This document shows, one piece after another, positions 17,425-26,868 of a stretch of 64,000 nucleotides of DNA (positions are counted from its first letter, which is position 1; the number at the start of each line of letters is the position of its first letter). Both the position numbers and the translations under genes were made by a program. The stretch lies in assembly GCA_024239075.1 (NCBI GenBank), contig JANBVI010000057.1:1-64000 (forward strand), read 5' to 3'. The DNA comes from Fischerella sp. CENA71 (lineage in GTDB: Bacteria > Cyanobacteriota > Cyanobacteriia > Cyanobacteriales > Nostocaceae). Below the pieces are notes generated by a model. That model saw only the letters and a program-made list of their open reading frames with translations. It was not told the origin of the DNA and did no database searches.

Positions 17425-18393
17425 CTATTCTTCTACGCGATATCCCAACTCTGCCAAACGGATACGAGACTGACGCCATTTTGGTTGCACTTTCACAAAC
17501 AATTCTAAATAAACTTTGCCTGCAATTAACTTTTGAATTTGTTCTCTAGCAGAGCTACCGACTGCTTTCAGCATCGATCCACCTTTTCCAATGAGAATTC
17601 CTTTTTGAGAATCACGTTCGACATGAATTGTGGCGAGTACGCGGGTAATTGTTGTTGTTTCTTCGACTTTATCTATGGATATCGCCACAGAATGGGGGAT
17701 TTCTTCACGGGTTAACAACAAAATTTGTTCTCGAATTAACTCGCCCATAATAAAGCGTTCTGGTTGATCGGTTACTAAATCAGGAGGATAGTAGTAAGGG
17801 CCTGGTTCTACATTTTGAATCAGTAATTGCTGTAGTTCGCCCAATCCTGTACCTGTTTTGGCAGAAAATTTTACTGTTTGCCATTGATAATCATTTGCCA
17901 ATTGGGTGTAACTTTCATCTATATCCAGAGAATCTGCTGTTTGTTGATCGATTTTGTTTAAACCCAAAATTACTGGTGTATTGCTGCGACTCAGCAAATC
18001 AGCAATGTAGCGATCGCCTGCACCACAAATTGTTGTAGCATCGACCACAAACAGCACTACATCCACAGATTCAATCGCTATTTTGGCATTTTGCACCAGC
18101 ACTTCACCTAATTGATGGTGAGGTTTATGAATTCCTGGTGTATCCACAAAAATTAATTGTGCCTCTTTTGTTGTTAAAATACCCCGCAGTCGATTGCGTG
18201 TAGTTTGGGCTACTGGTGAAGTGATAGCTATTTTTTGTCCTATTAATTGATTCATCAACGTAGATTTACCGACATTGGGACGGCCGACAATACCGATAAA
18301 ACCTGATCTGAAACCAGGAGGAGCCTGTGGAATCATTACTTCCCCTGCAAAAGAGAAGATGTCATTATTATTACTAGTCACCTGTGACTCCAT
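17425..18393 (-). CDS. era: GTPase Era
   Basis: A 322-residue Era: G1 GRPNVGKST (about residues 33-41), switch I TRNRLRGI, G3 DTPGIHKP, G4 NKID and G5 SAKTG, then a C-terminal KH RNA-binding domain with HVERDSQKGILIGKGGSMLKAVG and the final IRLAELGYRVEE. Era binds the 3' end of 16S rRNA and helps mature the 30S subunit. About 20 extra N-terminal residues (SQVTSNNNDIFSFAGE) precede the G domain, which is common in cyanobacterial copies; the start could be internal (Met20). Confidence 0.96.
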   Translation of the reverse strand: MESQVTSNNNDIFSFAGEVMIPQAPPGFRSGFIGIVGRPNVGKSTLMNQLIGQKIAITSPVAQTTRNRLRGILTTKEAQLIFVDTPGIHKPHHQLGEVLVQNAKIAIESVDVVLFVVDATTICGAGDRYIADLLSRSNTPVILGLNKIDQQTADSLDIDESYTQLANDYQWQTVKFSAKTGTGLGELQQLLIQNVEPGPYYYPPDLVTDQPERFIMGELIREQILLLTREEIPHSVAISIDKVEETTTITRVLATIHVERDSQKGILIGKGGSMLKAVGSSAREQIQKLIAGKVYLELFVKVQPKWRQSRIRLAELGYRVEE

Positions 18394-18684
18394 TTACTCT
18401 ACGTTTGCAATTAGTAATTTGGTGTGTAGAGACAAAAGAAACATAGAATCACCCTGAAGTTTTTAGCTATTGCCTTTGCTTTAGTTTAATCCACTACTAA
18501 ATATATTTAACTACCAAATATATTTCACACACCAAATCTCAAAACTTATAGCCCAGCCAATGTTAAGATTCACTAACAAAGCCAAACTAAATAATACTCT
18601 AGTTTTAATTACCTATAGAGTAGATATTTATTGATGAGTATATACATTTATGTATCTTTGTTTAATTATGTCTAGCTAGCAGTT

Positions 18685-19812
18685 CTAAATCATTCCCAGT
18701 ACAAATTCCCCTTCATTCACAGCTTGATTCGTTGCCACATCATACACTAATCCATTTTGCTCAGAGTAAATATCAATGACTTCAGGTAACTTACCCTGTT
18801 TATTGAAACTCAGAATTTGATAAAGCTTCTGTCCAGCTTGAATTTCACTTCCTAATTCCACTCTTGATTGAATCATTCCACCTGCTGGAGCATAATATTT
18901 CTGAATCTGACTTCTGGCTTTAAAAGTCATTTCGTGATTTTCACTTTTTGCTAAAGGGAAATCAGTAATTTTTAGCACTCCTTTAGATACTAAATAGTTT
19001 TTGATTCCTAAAATTCCCTTGGCAACAGAATCAGAATTCATTTGCATACCCATACCTAATTCCAGTGTCCAAGCTTCTACATCAAACTTGATCTCTCTTC
19101 CCAGTTGTTTAAAACTTTTTTCTAATGCTAACCAAGGTTTAATAAATGCTTCATCAAAAGCATCACCGTCATATTCATCAAGCACAATTCCAAAACTAAG
19201 TAAAAAGTATTTCGCACTGTCTTCTCGATGTGGGAAGTAATAAAGATAATTTAAGCCTTGATTCGTAGAACTATGTAAATCAATTAAGTAATCAGCATCT
19301 AAACTTAGAGATTGTAGTTTGTAGCGAAACCTCTCAGTATAAGGTACAGCACTAGGAGAATTAATTTTTTCTAAAAGTTGCGTGAATCTTTGCTGAATTA
19401 AGGCAAGATAATTTTGTTTGACGACCTCCCATTTTAAATGAAGTTGAGATTTAGCAAACACAGCTAAATCATCAGCTTCTTTTTCATAATCCCAAAAGAT
19501 ACGGTTCCAATCTTTCGCCTCATAAACACAGTATCTACCGGGAGAAAAGTGATGCACACGAGTATTGGTTCCCATCGGATTACAAACAGGAACTAACCAA
19601 ATTTCTCCGATTAAATCAGTATCATTAAGTGTCAGTAAAAACTCAATTAATTGGTGAATTACTGCATTGCCAGCAATTTCTGCACCATGTAAATTAGACT
19701 GAATGTAAACTTTTTTGCCGGGATAAGCACCAATAAATTTATATACTTGTAGTAATAAAACATCACCGGAAGCCATTTGGCGTAGAGGAATTGTAGAAAT
19801 AGTTGGAAGCAT
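18685..19812 (-). CDS. AstE/AspA-family zinc deacylase (succinylglutamate desuccinylase/aspartoacylase-like)
   Basis: A 375-residue M14-like zinc hydrolase. Seen: VYIQSNLHGAEIAGNAVIH (His-x-x-Glu zinc site near residue 43), VPVCNPMGTNTR (substrate-binding Asn/Arg region), DYLIDLHSSTNQGLNYLYY (third zinc His), and WTLELGMG (catalytic Glu region). The C-terminal part (IQSRVELGSEIQAGQKLYQIL) is the beta-sandwich typical of AstE-like proteins. Members remove acyl groups from N-acyl amino acids or act as carboxypeptidases; the substrate is unknown. It is divergent from the LD-carboxypeptidase gene, with a repeat-rich spacer between. Confidence 0.8.
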   Translation of the reverse strand: MLPTISTIPLRQMASGDVLLLQVYKFIGAYPGKKVYIQSNLHGAEIAGNAVIHQLIEFLLTLNDTDLIGEIWLVPVCNPMGTNTRVHHFSPGRYCVYEAKDWNRIFWDYEKEADDLAVFAKSQLHLKWEVVKQNYLALIQQRFTQLLEKINSPSAVPYTERFRYKLQSLSLDADYLIDLHSSTNQGLNYLYYFPHREDSAKYFLLSFGIVLDEYDGDAFDEAFIKPWLALEKSFKQLGREIKFDVEAWTLELGMGMQMNSDSVAKGILGIKNYLVSKGVLKITDFPLAKSENHEMTFKARSQIQKYYAPAGGMIQSRVELGSEIQAGQKLYQILSFNKQGKLPEVIDIYSEQNGLVYDVATNQAVNEGEFVLGMI

Positions 19813-20067
19813 TTTGGGGGATTGCGGATTGCGGATTTGGGATTCTCCTACGCGTAGACGCGTAAGCGTCTTCTCGCAGAGTATGGGGATTCGCTTGCGT
19901 GTCTACATCGGTGGTCGATTTTTTTATATGCTTAATTGTTTCAACCTAGGAGTTTCCTGTTTGAAGCTAGACGGTCATATGATAAATCACACAACCACGA
20001 CATGAAAATCTATTCCCTAAATCCCCAATTCCCGATCCCCGATCCCTGTTCCCTTTTATCTAAACCA

Positions 20068-21063
20068 ATGCAATCTCAAATAATTATTCCACAACCTCTC
20101 CAACCTGGCGATTTACTGCGAGTCATCGCGCCTAGCGGTACTTTGCGAGAACTGACAATATTTGAACGGGGAGTAGAAATTTGGCGATCGCGTGGTTATC
20201 GAGTAGAAGTAATCCCAGAGATCAATGACAGATGGGGTTATCTAGCTGGTAACGATGAAAACCGTCGTCATCACCTAGCATCAGCATGGCACGATCCTGA
20301 ATGTCGTGGTATTCTCTGCGCCAGAGGTGGTTTTGGTAGTACCCGGATTTTGGAAAATTGGAATTGGGAAGTAAGAGAAGAGGACACAGGGACACAGGGA
20401 CACTCTGACACGGTGAATTTAGATCAAATACTCTCCGCGTCGCCACGTCTTCCCTTCTCCGCATCTTCTTCCCCCACTCCCAAATGGATCATCGGCTTTT
20501 CCGACATCACCGCTTTACTCTGGAGTCTTTATAAAATAGGAATTTCCGGTGTACATGCGCCTTTGTTAACCACTATCGCTGATGAACCAGAGTGGTCAAT
20601 TCAACGCTTATTTGATTGGGTGGAAGGACGTTCCCTTAATGCTTTAAAAGGTTGTGGTTGGGGAGGTGGTGTCGCTCATGGTATCTTGTTACCAGCCAAT
20701 CTCACTGTTGCAACTCATCTTCTGTGTACACCTATTCAACCAGATTTAGATGGTGTCATCCTGGCTTTTGAGGATGTGACAGAAGCACCTTACCGTATCG
20801 ATAGAATGCTGACGCAATGGCGGATGAGTGGTGCTTTGTCTAAGGTTCGTGGTATTGCTTTGGGTAGTTTTACTAACTGTGAAGCACCAACAGGTGTCCC
20901 CAGTTTTAGTGTGGAAGAAGTTTTACGCGATCGCTTAGGTGATTTAGGAATTCCCGTTGTCTCTGATTTACCTTTTGGTCATGAAGCACCAAATGCAGCT
21001 TTACCCGTTGGTGTGGAAGTAATTTTGGATGCAGAGCAAGGAATATTAGATATTGTCAATTAA
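20068..21063 (+). CDS. S66-family LD-carboxypeptidase (LdcA/MccF-like) with a repeat-derived insertion
   Basis: About 331 residues. Motifs of peptidase family S66: PGDLLRVIAPSGTLREL, ILCARGGFGSTRIL, IIGFSDITALLW (nucleophile Ser), ILAFEDVTEAPYRIDRML (Glu) and DLPFGHEAPNAALPVG (His). LdcA trims the terminal D-Ala from the peptidoglycan tetrapeptide; MccF relatives cleave microcin C-like compounds. About 37 residues between the GGFGSTRIL strand and the nucleophile strand (coded by about 20370-20480) are low-complexity and match the intergenic GACACAGGGACAC/CCGCGTC repeat style rather than the family. The start is set at 20068 because the upstream frame is also repeat sequence. Confidence 0.85.
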   Translation: MQSQIIIPQPLQPGDLLRVIAPSGTLRELTIFERGVEIWRSRGYRVEVIPEINDRWGYLAGNDENRRHHLASAWHDPECRGILCARGGFGSTRILENWNWEVREEDTGTQGHSDTVNLDQILSASPRLPFSASSSPTPKWIIGFSDITALLWSLYKIGISGVHAPLLTTIADEPEWSIQRLFDWVEGRSLNALKGCGWGGGVAHGILLPANLTVATHLLCTPIQPDLDGVILAFEDVTEAPYRIDRMLTQWRMSGALSKVRGIALGSFTNCEAPTGVPSFSVEEVLRDRLGDLGIPVVSDLPFGHEAPNAALPVGVEVILDAEQGILDIVN

Positions 21064-21144
21064 ACTGTTGCCAATAGCACTCCAAAAATAGCTTATAATA
21101 CCCAAGTTGTCCTCAAGTAATGAATTTTTTGAGGAATTAATTGT

Positions 21145-22251
21145 ATGGCAAAACAATATGTATCTACTGGTTATTTACAGCAGCATGACAGCCATCTGTA
21201 TGCTATTTTTGCTTGGAGTCAAAGACAAGCAGAAATAGTTCCAGCAAAATCATGGCTAACTGTAATGGAGATATTTGTTCACGAAAATTCTCTCGAAAAA
21301 GCCTATCAAATATTTCAAAAAATTAAATTAGCACCAACTGTCAATAAAATTATAGATGAAATAGATAAATATAAAGATTTACTTGCCAATGCCATAGTAT
21401 TTTTAGCAGATAGCCAAATTACAATTTATGGCAAAGGATTTCGGAGTTTTATCGAAAAAGATATGCAGTTTGAACTTGGTTCATTAAGTCGAGAAACTTA
21501 CCAAGTTCTCCCACAATTATTTGCTCATCTACAATTAGAAGATGACCTCGAAAATATTGAGAATATAGAAGACTTCTCTAAATTAGTTAAAAAACTAGAA
21601 AATTTAGGTTTATTATCTCCTGCTACAGGCTCTATTGATTGGGGAGATTTGAAAAAGACAGTTCCGATTTGTCAAGCATTTGGATTAACAAGAGGTACTC
21701 CTGTTGATCGCTACTATCTTCGTAAATTTCTTGATGATGCTCATGCACAAGTAGTTGGCAATATTTTAGAAGTCGGTGGTACTCCCAAAGATAAAGATTT
21801 TTATCAAATGAATCCGGGTAGTTCCTATCGGATTCTCAATTTAGAATCAGGCCCAGGAGTAGATATAGTCGGGGATGTTCATGATGTCTCTGTCATCAAA
21901 CCACAGTCTTTAGATTCAGTAATTATTTTCAACGTTTTAGAGCATTGTTACGCACCTTGGATTGCAATTGAAAATATCCATACTTGGCTAAAAGATGGTG
22001 GAAAATGTTTTGCAATGGTTCCAAGTTCGATTCGAGTTCATGCTACCCCGGTTGATTATTGGCGACCTTTACCAGATGCTTTTGCTTGGATGTTTAGAAA
22101 TTTCTCCCAGCAGAAATTGTATGTTTACGGCAATCCGATTACTGTCATAGCTAGTTATCATGGTATTGCTGTCGAAGAATTAACCCCAGAAGAACTAGAC
22201 GCTTTTCATCCAGATTATCCCGTTGCAACTTGTATCGTAGCTGAAAAGTAA
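21145..22251 (+). CDS. Class I SAM methyltransferase-like protein with helical N-terminal domain
   Basis: 368 residues. Residues about 200-320 look like a type 11 methyltransferase: NILEVGGTPKD (degenerate motif I), RILNLESGPGVDIVGDVHDV (acidic end of strand 2), LDSVIIFNVLEHCYAPWIAI (motif IV/V), WLKDGGKCFAMVP. The first 190 residues are helical and acidic, with no recognised family. Motif I lacks the usual GxGxG, so SAM binding needs support. Its neighbours on the opposite strand are another methyltransferase and a sterol/macrolide-type glycosyltransferase, which hints at small-molecule or glycan modification. Confidence 0.7.
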   Translation: MAKQYVSTGYLQQHDSHLYAIFAWSQRQAEIVPAKSWLTVMEIFVHENSLEKAYQIFQKIKLAPTVNKIIDEIDKYKDLLANAIVFLADSQITIYGKGFRSFIEKDMQFELGSLSRETYQVLPQLFAHLQLEDDLENIENIEDFSKLVKKLENLGLLSPATGSIDWGDLKKTVPICQAFGLTRGTPVDRYYLRKFLDDAHAQVVGNILEVGGTPKDKDFYQMNPGSSYRILNLESGPGVDIVGDVHDVSVIKPQSLDSVIIFNVLEHCYAPWIAIENIHTWLKDGGKCFAMVPSSIRVHATPVDYWRPLPDAFAWMFRNFSQQKLYVYGNPITVIASYHGIAVEELTPEELDAFHPDYPVATCIVAEK

Positions 22252-22273
22252 ATTAAATTTAATTCACTTTAAT

Positions 22274-23017
22274 TTAATTCCATTTTCGATAGCAACGTGC
22301 AAATGTATCATAAGGCTGAAAAACTTCAATAAAATTGCTCTGAAGGTTACGGAAAAAAATATCTATTAGCTGGGGGTCATCTAAATGAAAAGGATGTTCT
22401 TGATTGAAACCTTTAAAGAAAAACCAGTTGAGAATCATCTTACCCTCAGATGTCATAATTTGATGAAACTTTAGTAACTGCTGACTTGGGTCTGGTAAAT
22501 GTTCTAATACATCAAAGCAAAGAATCGTTGCAAAAGTTTCGTTTGCAGGTATTTCTGAACAAAAGCGGATTTTTTCACTCAATCCCAATTGAGTAGTTCG
22601 ATAACGCACAAAATCAAGATTTATAGGATTAATATCACAATAAATTACTTCTGTAACTTGAGGACAACAAGCAGCACCAATTGCATGAGTACCAATTCCA
22701 CCCCCAAAATCCAACACCTTACCTTGAGCATGATCTGCAATTAGCCGTAACATATTACCAAGACGTTCATGAATTGACAAATGCCATGCTCCTAAATCAA
22801 ATAAATAAAGCTCTTTAACTTTACCCTGATAAAAAGCTGTTGCTTGTTCCCAATCAAAATCTTTATGACCTAAATCAGCCATTTGTTGCTGACCATCTGC
22901 TAACTTACTCTCCAGTGTTTCTGCGTCTATATGCAAAAAATCTTTGAGATGCTGTTTTAAGCTAAATGAATCTTGCCAATAGCGATTTAAAAAAGGTAAA
23001 ACAGGCTGTTGAATCAT
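22274..23017 (-). CDS. Class I SAM-dependent methyltransferase
   Basis: 247 residues with a canonical Rossmann methyltransferase core: VLDFGGGIGTHAIGAA (motif I, about residues 100-115), VIYCDINPINLDFVRYR (motif II), FATILCFDVLEHLPDPSQQLL (motif IV) and GKMILNWFFFKG. The substrate is unknown. It lies 25 bp downstream of the glycosyltransferase gene on the same strand, so the two probably form an operon and may act on one product (glycosylation plus methylation). It converges with the other methyltransferase gene. Confidence 0.85.
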   Translation of the reverse strand: MIQQPVLPFLNRYWQDSFSLKQHLKDFLHIDAETLESKLADGQQQMADLGHKDFDWEQATAFYQGKVKELYLFDLGAWHLSIHERLGNMLRLIADHAQGKVLDFGGGIGTHAIGAACCPQVTEVIYCDINPINLDFVRYRTTQLGLSEKIRFCSEIPANETFATILCFDVLEHLPDPSQQLLKFHQIMTSEGKMILNWFFFKGFNQEHPFHLDDPQLIDIFFRNLQSNFIEVFQPYDTFARCYRKWN

Positions 23018-23042
23018 AATTATAGTCGTGCAAAATAAATGT

Positions 23043-24299
23043 TTAAGAGACTACCTGTTCAATAATATCAACAGCACGAGTCACTCCTCCTGCTTGCTTA
23101 ATAGCAGTTTGTAATCTTAAAGCATTTTGTTGATAAGATTTCTGTGTCAACACTTCTTGAATAGTTTGACGCAACCTAACAGTTGTCAAATTAGAAGTAG
23201 AAATAAATTTTCCTACACCAGTCCAAGCAATACGTGCTGCAACTCCTGGCTGGTCATTAGTAATAGGAATAGCAACTAAAGGTACACCATTTGATAAAGA
23301 TTCTAACGTTGTATTCAGTCCTGCATGGGTAATAGTTAGACTAGCTTTTTGTAGCAGTTCTAGCTGTGGTGCATATTTAACAAGCAAAGGTTTTCCTGGT
23401 AAGTTTGGTAATGCTTCTGGTTCTAATCCGCCACCAAGAGAAATTACTAGTTGAACATCTAACCCCACACATGCTTCTGCAATTTTGTAAAAAATATGAT
23501 TGAGGCGATTTTGTAATGTTCCCATTGAAGCATAAATTAGGGGTTGACCATTCAATTTTTCAAAGGTAAAATCAACAGGTTTTCTACCTGTATGATCAAA
23601 GTGGGGACCTGTGAAGTGAACTAACCCAGTCAATTTAGGTCTTGGATATTCAAACTCTGCGGGTTGCTGACTCACTATTGCTAACTTTGAGACGGAGTAA
23701 AAATCATTAATATTAGAACAAGCAGGTAACTTCCATTGACAACGACATTCTGAAATAATGTCATGGATAGGTTTTGCAAAGTTAAGCATTAATTTATAAC
23801 CAGCAGCATTACGAAGCCGCGCCCACCAAGCCGGGTTATATTTCCAAGTTGTAAACACTGGAGGAATACAATTATCAAAACCATTTACTAATGCAGAACA
23901 GGCTGTAACAAACGGAATATTTAGAAAATCTGCAACAGTACTTCCTCCAAATAGACATTCATCAATTATTAGTGCTTCTATTCCTGCTTCTTGAATAACT
24001 TGTGGTGCATCTTTTAAAAATAAAGCAGTTGTTTTTTGAGATAGACTAGTTGTGTAGCGTAAAGCAGCTAACCCATTTAGTTCTCCCAATCGCTCATAAA
24101 ATTTGGCTGTTGTACCTACAGGAAACTCAGAACCTGAGATGGCGCGAAATTCTAAACCCGCGGCTTGAGCATAAGTTTCGGCATCAGGCATACCCAGAAC
24201 AGTAACACGATGACCACGGCTTTTTAGTTCACGTCCTAAAGCAGTCATGGAATTAAGATGTCCAGTTGCAGTAGGACAAATAGTGCCAAAATGAATCAT
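23043..24299 (-). CDS. GT1-family glycosyltransferase (UGT/macrolide type)
   Basis: 418 residues, GT-B fold. N-terminus FGTICPTATGHLNSMTALGRELKSRG has the acceptor-domain loop with a conserved His; the C-terminal domain has LIYASMGTLQN and the donor-binding signature LTITHAGLNTTLESLSNGVPLVAIPITNDQPG, which matches the UGT/MGT family (His-x-Gly-x-Asn-Thr...Glu). Such enzymes glycosylate lipids, sterols, carotenoids or polyketides using nucleotide sugars; CrtX-type zeaxanthin glucosyltransferases are among the closer relatives in style. The acceptor here is not known. Operonic with the methyltransferase downstream. Confidence 0.85.
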   Translation of the reverse strand: MIHFGTICPTATGHLNSMTALGRELKSRGHRVTVLGMPDAETYAQAAGLEFRAISGSEFPVGTTAKFYERLGELNGLAALRYTTSLSQKTTALFLKDAPQVIQEAGIEALIIDECLFGGSTVADFLNIPFVTACSALVNGFDNCIPPVFTTWKYNPAWWARLRNAAGYKLMLNFAKPIHDIISECRCQWKLPACSNINDFYSVSKLAIVSQQPAEFEYPRPKLTGLVHFTGPHFDHTGRKPVDFTFEKLNGQPLIYASMGTLQNRLNHIFYKIAEACVGLDVQLVISLGGGLEPEALPNLPGKPLLVKYAPQLELLQKASLTITHAGLNTTLESLSNGVPLVAIPITNDQPGVAARIAWTGVGKFISTSNLTTVRLRQTIQEVLTQKSYQQNALRLQTAIKQAGGVTRAVDIIEQVVS

Positions 24300-24725
24300 A
24301 CAAAATAGAAGTACTAAGCTTTATATGGTGTTACCAAACCTGGCAATTTTTTGTTTATTTGCATCACAAAATACATGAACAAAATCAGTTTTCTAGAAAC
24401 GTGAATAATCACGTCTCTCATCCTGACTTTTTTCAGAATAAAAGTTAAATACTATGTATGCAGAACTTTGGAGATATTCTGCTGATAGGTAAATAATTAT
24501 TGCTAATATCAGCCACAGCAAAGATTAACAGTGTTTGGTAGAATTCAAAATTTACTTACCTTGTATTCTTTTTTTGCTAGGCGTCATCATTATACTATGT
24601 CAATCAAACATGTAGCAAGAGTCATGTTATTTTTAGTTTTGGCGTACGCACCTCATGGCATCTACTTAAGAAGTAGAAATTTGATAGCATATTTCTAAGT
24701 AAAAAATAGTTAGAGTCAGTTAATA
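24300..24725. other. Non-coding spacer between divergent genes
   Basis: No protein-like ORF is seen. A GAAACGTGAATAATCACGTCTC palindromic-type unit lies near 24397-24420, related to the ACAGACGCGAT palindrome family. The region must hold the promoters of the diverging glycosyltransferase genes; no element was called with confidence. Confidence 0.5.
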
Positions 24726-25388
24726 ATGAGTAATGTGCTTTTTGATTTAAATCCTGAAATATCAGTTATTCTTTGTAGTTATAATCGAGAAAAATACTTA
24801 AATAGTTGTATTAATAGTGTTATTGCTCAAACATTTAAAGATTGGGAACTGATCATAGTGGATGATGGTAGTCAAGACAATAGTTTTGATATAGTCAATA
24901 TCTATCTACAAAAATTTAGGCAAATTCGTTATATAAAACATCAAAATCGAAAACTTGCATACTCTAAAAATATCGGAATTAAAAATTCATTTGGTAAATA
25001 TATAACATTCATTGATAGCGATGATGTCTATAAACCAAATCATTTAGAGTCAAGACTAGAATTTATGAAAGCTAATCCCGAAATAGATTTGATTGAAGGA
25101 GGATTTTTTACAGAAGAAGAAATTTTTGTTGCAGATTATTTTCAACCAGGTAAAACAATTAATTTACGTGAATGTGTTCTTGGTCCGACATTTTTTGGGA
25201 AAAGACAAGTATTTTTGGAGTTACAGGGATTTGAAAATATTGCTTATGGCGAAGATACGGATTTTTGGCATCGAGCGGTAAAATTATTTAAAACTCAAAA
25301 AGTAACTCAACCAGAAACTTACGTTTATACAAGAGCTGAAACCAGTATTACCAAGAGTGTTATAGAAAAAATTTCTTCATCTAGCTAA
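24726..25388 (+). CDS. Family 2 glycosyltransferase (GT-A fold)
   Basis: 220 residues. Seen: EISVILCSYNREKYLNSCI (nucleotide-sugar strand), WELIIVDDGSQDNSFDIV, KYITFIDSDDVYKPNHLE (DxD-type metal motif), GYFT-like middle and YGEDTDFWHRAV (catalytic ED region). The short length covers only the catalytic domain, with no membrane anchor. GT2 enzymes of this size act in exopolysaccharide, O-antigen or glycolipid synthesis. The stop codon TAA is followed at once by the ATG of the solute-binding protein gene, so the two are probably co-transcribed. Confidence 0.88.
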   Translation: MSNVLFDLNPEISVILCSYNREKYLNSCINSVIAQTFKDWELIIVDDGSQDNSFDIVNIYLQKFRQIRYIKHQNRKLAYSKNIGIKNSFGKYITFIDSDDVYKPNHLESRLEFMKANPEIDLIEGGFFTEEEIFVADYFQPGKTINLRECVLGPTFFGKRQVFLELQGFENIAYGEDTDFWHRAVKLFKTQKVTQPETYVYTRAETSITKSVIEKISSSS

Positions 25389-26711
25389 ATGCTTGGCATG
25401 GATATTATCATTTTGTTTTTGCGATCGCACATCAAGAAACTTTTTCACCAGCTAACCAGCAATACTAGGAAAGCTCTCGTTTTGGGAGCTATCCTGAGTT
25501 TTTGTCTAATATTATCCAGCTGTCAAAAACCAGCACCTCAAGACACCGGAGTCATTCATCTGACATTATGGCAGTCAATTAATCCGCCTACAAATCGCGA
25601 TGTTTTTCAAAAGCTGGTAAATAAATTTAATCAGACTCATACTGATATTAAAGTCGAATCTGTCTATGCAGAGGGATTACCAAAAGTATTAACAGCAGTT
25701 GTGGGTAATGTACCTCCAGATATTTTGACATTCTACCCCCAAGTTACAGGTCAGTTTGTAGAATTAGGAGCGATTCAACCTTTAGATGAATGGCTGGAAA
25801 AATCACCTGTAAAATCTGAAGTTTTCCCCAGTTTATTTGAAGAATTGCGCTTAAATAATCAAACTTGGTCAATCCCTTTATATACCAGCAATATGGGGAT
25901 TTTTTATCGACCAGATTTATTTAAAGCTGCGGGAATAACTGAACTACCAAAGACTTGGGAAGAGTTACGCCAAGTTGCGAAAAAATTAACTATAGATCGT
26001 AATGGTGACAAACGCCCCGAACAATACGGAATGTTATTACCCTTGGGAAAGGGAGAATGGACTGTATTTAGTTGGTTTCCCTTTTTATTGGGTGCGGGGG
26101 GAGAGATTGTCAAAGATAATCAACCAGATTTGCTGAACAAAGGAGCGATCGCAGCTTTGCAATTCTGGCAAGATTTAATGAAAGATGGTTCAGCCAAATT
26201 ATCTGCACCAGAACGAGGTTATGAGGAAGATAATTTTATCGCTGGTAAAGTGGCGATGCAGATTACTGGCCCTTGGACTTACATTATGAAGTCGGATGTC
26301 GATTTTGATGTATTTCCCATACCTGGGGAAGTTGAGCAAGCTACAGTCACAGGTACGGGGAATATGTTTGTCATGAAAACTACACCAGAAAGAGAGCAAG
26401 CAGCATTCAAGTTTTTAGAATACGTCTTGAGTGAAGAATTTCAAACTGAGTGGAGTATTGGCACAGGTTTTTTACCTGTAAACATTAAATCTGCTCAAAG
26501 TCAAGCTTTCCAAGAATTTATCAGCCGAAAACCAGTGTTAAAAATGTTTTTAGAACAAGTCTCTGTAGCACGCGCTCGACCGATTATTGCTGGTTATAGC
26601 CGTCTTTCTGATAATCTGGGGAGAGCGATCGAGGCTACTTTGTTGGGTGAGTCTCCAGAAAAAGCCCTGAAAACTGCTCAAGAACGTTTAGATATGATTT
26701 GGGGGAAGTAG
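25389..26711 (+). CDS. Extracellular sugar-binding lipoprotein of an ABC importer (family 1)
   Basis: 440 residues. An N-terminal stretch ending ILSFCLILSSC is a lipoprotein signal with the lipid-modified Cys at about residue 45. The mature part is a family 1 solute-binding protein: LTLWQSINPPTNRDVFQKLV, DILTFYPQVTGQFVELG, WSIPLYTSNMGIFYRPDLF, PKTWEELRQVAKKL, FIAGKVAMQITGPW. Expected role: capture of an oligosaccharide or glycerol-phosphate-type ligand in the periplasm. No permease or ATPase gene adjoins it. The start directly abuts the GT2 stop (TAAATG); an internal Met at 25398 is an alternative start that shortens the long pre-signal segment. Confidence 0.88.
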   Translation: MLGMDIIILFLRSHIKKLFHQLTSNTRKALVLGAILSFCLILSSCQKPAPQDTGVIHLTLWQSINPPTNRDVFQKLVNKFNQTHTDIKVESVYAEGLPKVLTAVVGNVPPDILTFYPQVTGQFVELGAIQPLDEWLEKSPVKSEVFPSLFEELRLNNQTWSIPLYTSNMGIFYRPDLFKAAGITELPKTWEELRQVAKKLTIDRNGDKRPEQYGMLLPLGKGEWTVFSWFPFLLGAGGEIVKDNQPDLLNKGAIAALQFWQDLMKDGSAKLSAPERGYEEDNFIAGKVAMQITGPWTYIMKSDVDFDVFPIPGEVEQATVTGTGNMFVMKTTPEREQAAFKFLEYVLSEEFQTEWSIGTGFLPVNIKSAQSQAFQEFISRKPVLKMFLEQVSVARARPIIAGYSRLSDNLGRAIEATLLGESPEKALKTAQERLDMIWGK

Positions 26712-26868
26712 GGGATCGGGGATCGGGAAAAGACGCGGTGAAGCGGAGAGTGGGTGACGCGGAGAATCTATCAAAAATATTCTCTTTGTCCTCCTTGTCT
26801 TCCTTACCTTATCTTCTTAATCCCGATCCCCGATCCCCGATCCCCAATCCCCTATCCCCTATCCCTTT
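26712..26868. repeat. GATCGGG / GACGCGG / GATCCCC repeat block
   Basis: GGATCGGGGATCGGGAAAAGACGCGGTGAAGCGG on the left and CCCGATCCCCGATCCCCGATCCCCAATCCCC on the right. The two sides are reverse complements in style and could pair. The right end reaches into the last two codons of the oligopeptidase gene on the minus strand. Confidence 0.75.

Noticed and set aside
19936-20067. N-terminal extension of the LD-carboxypeptidase
   Set aside because: Partly repeat-coded and absent from the family, which starts near MQSQIIIPQPLQPGD at 20068.
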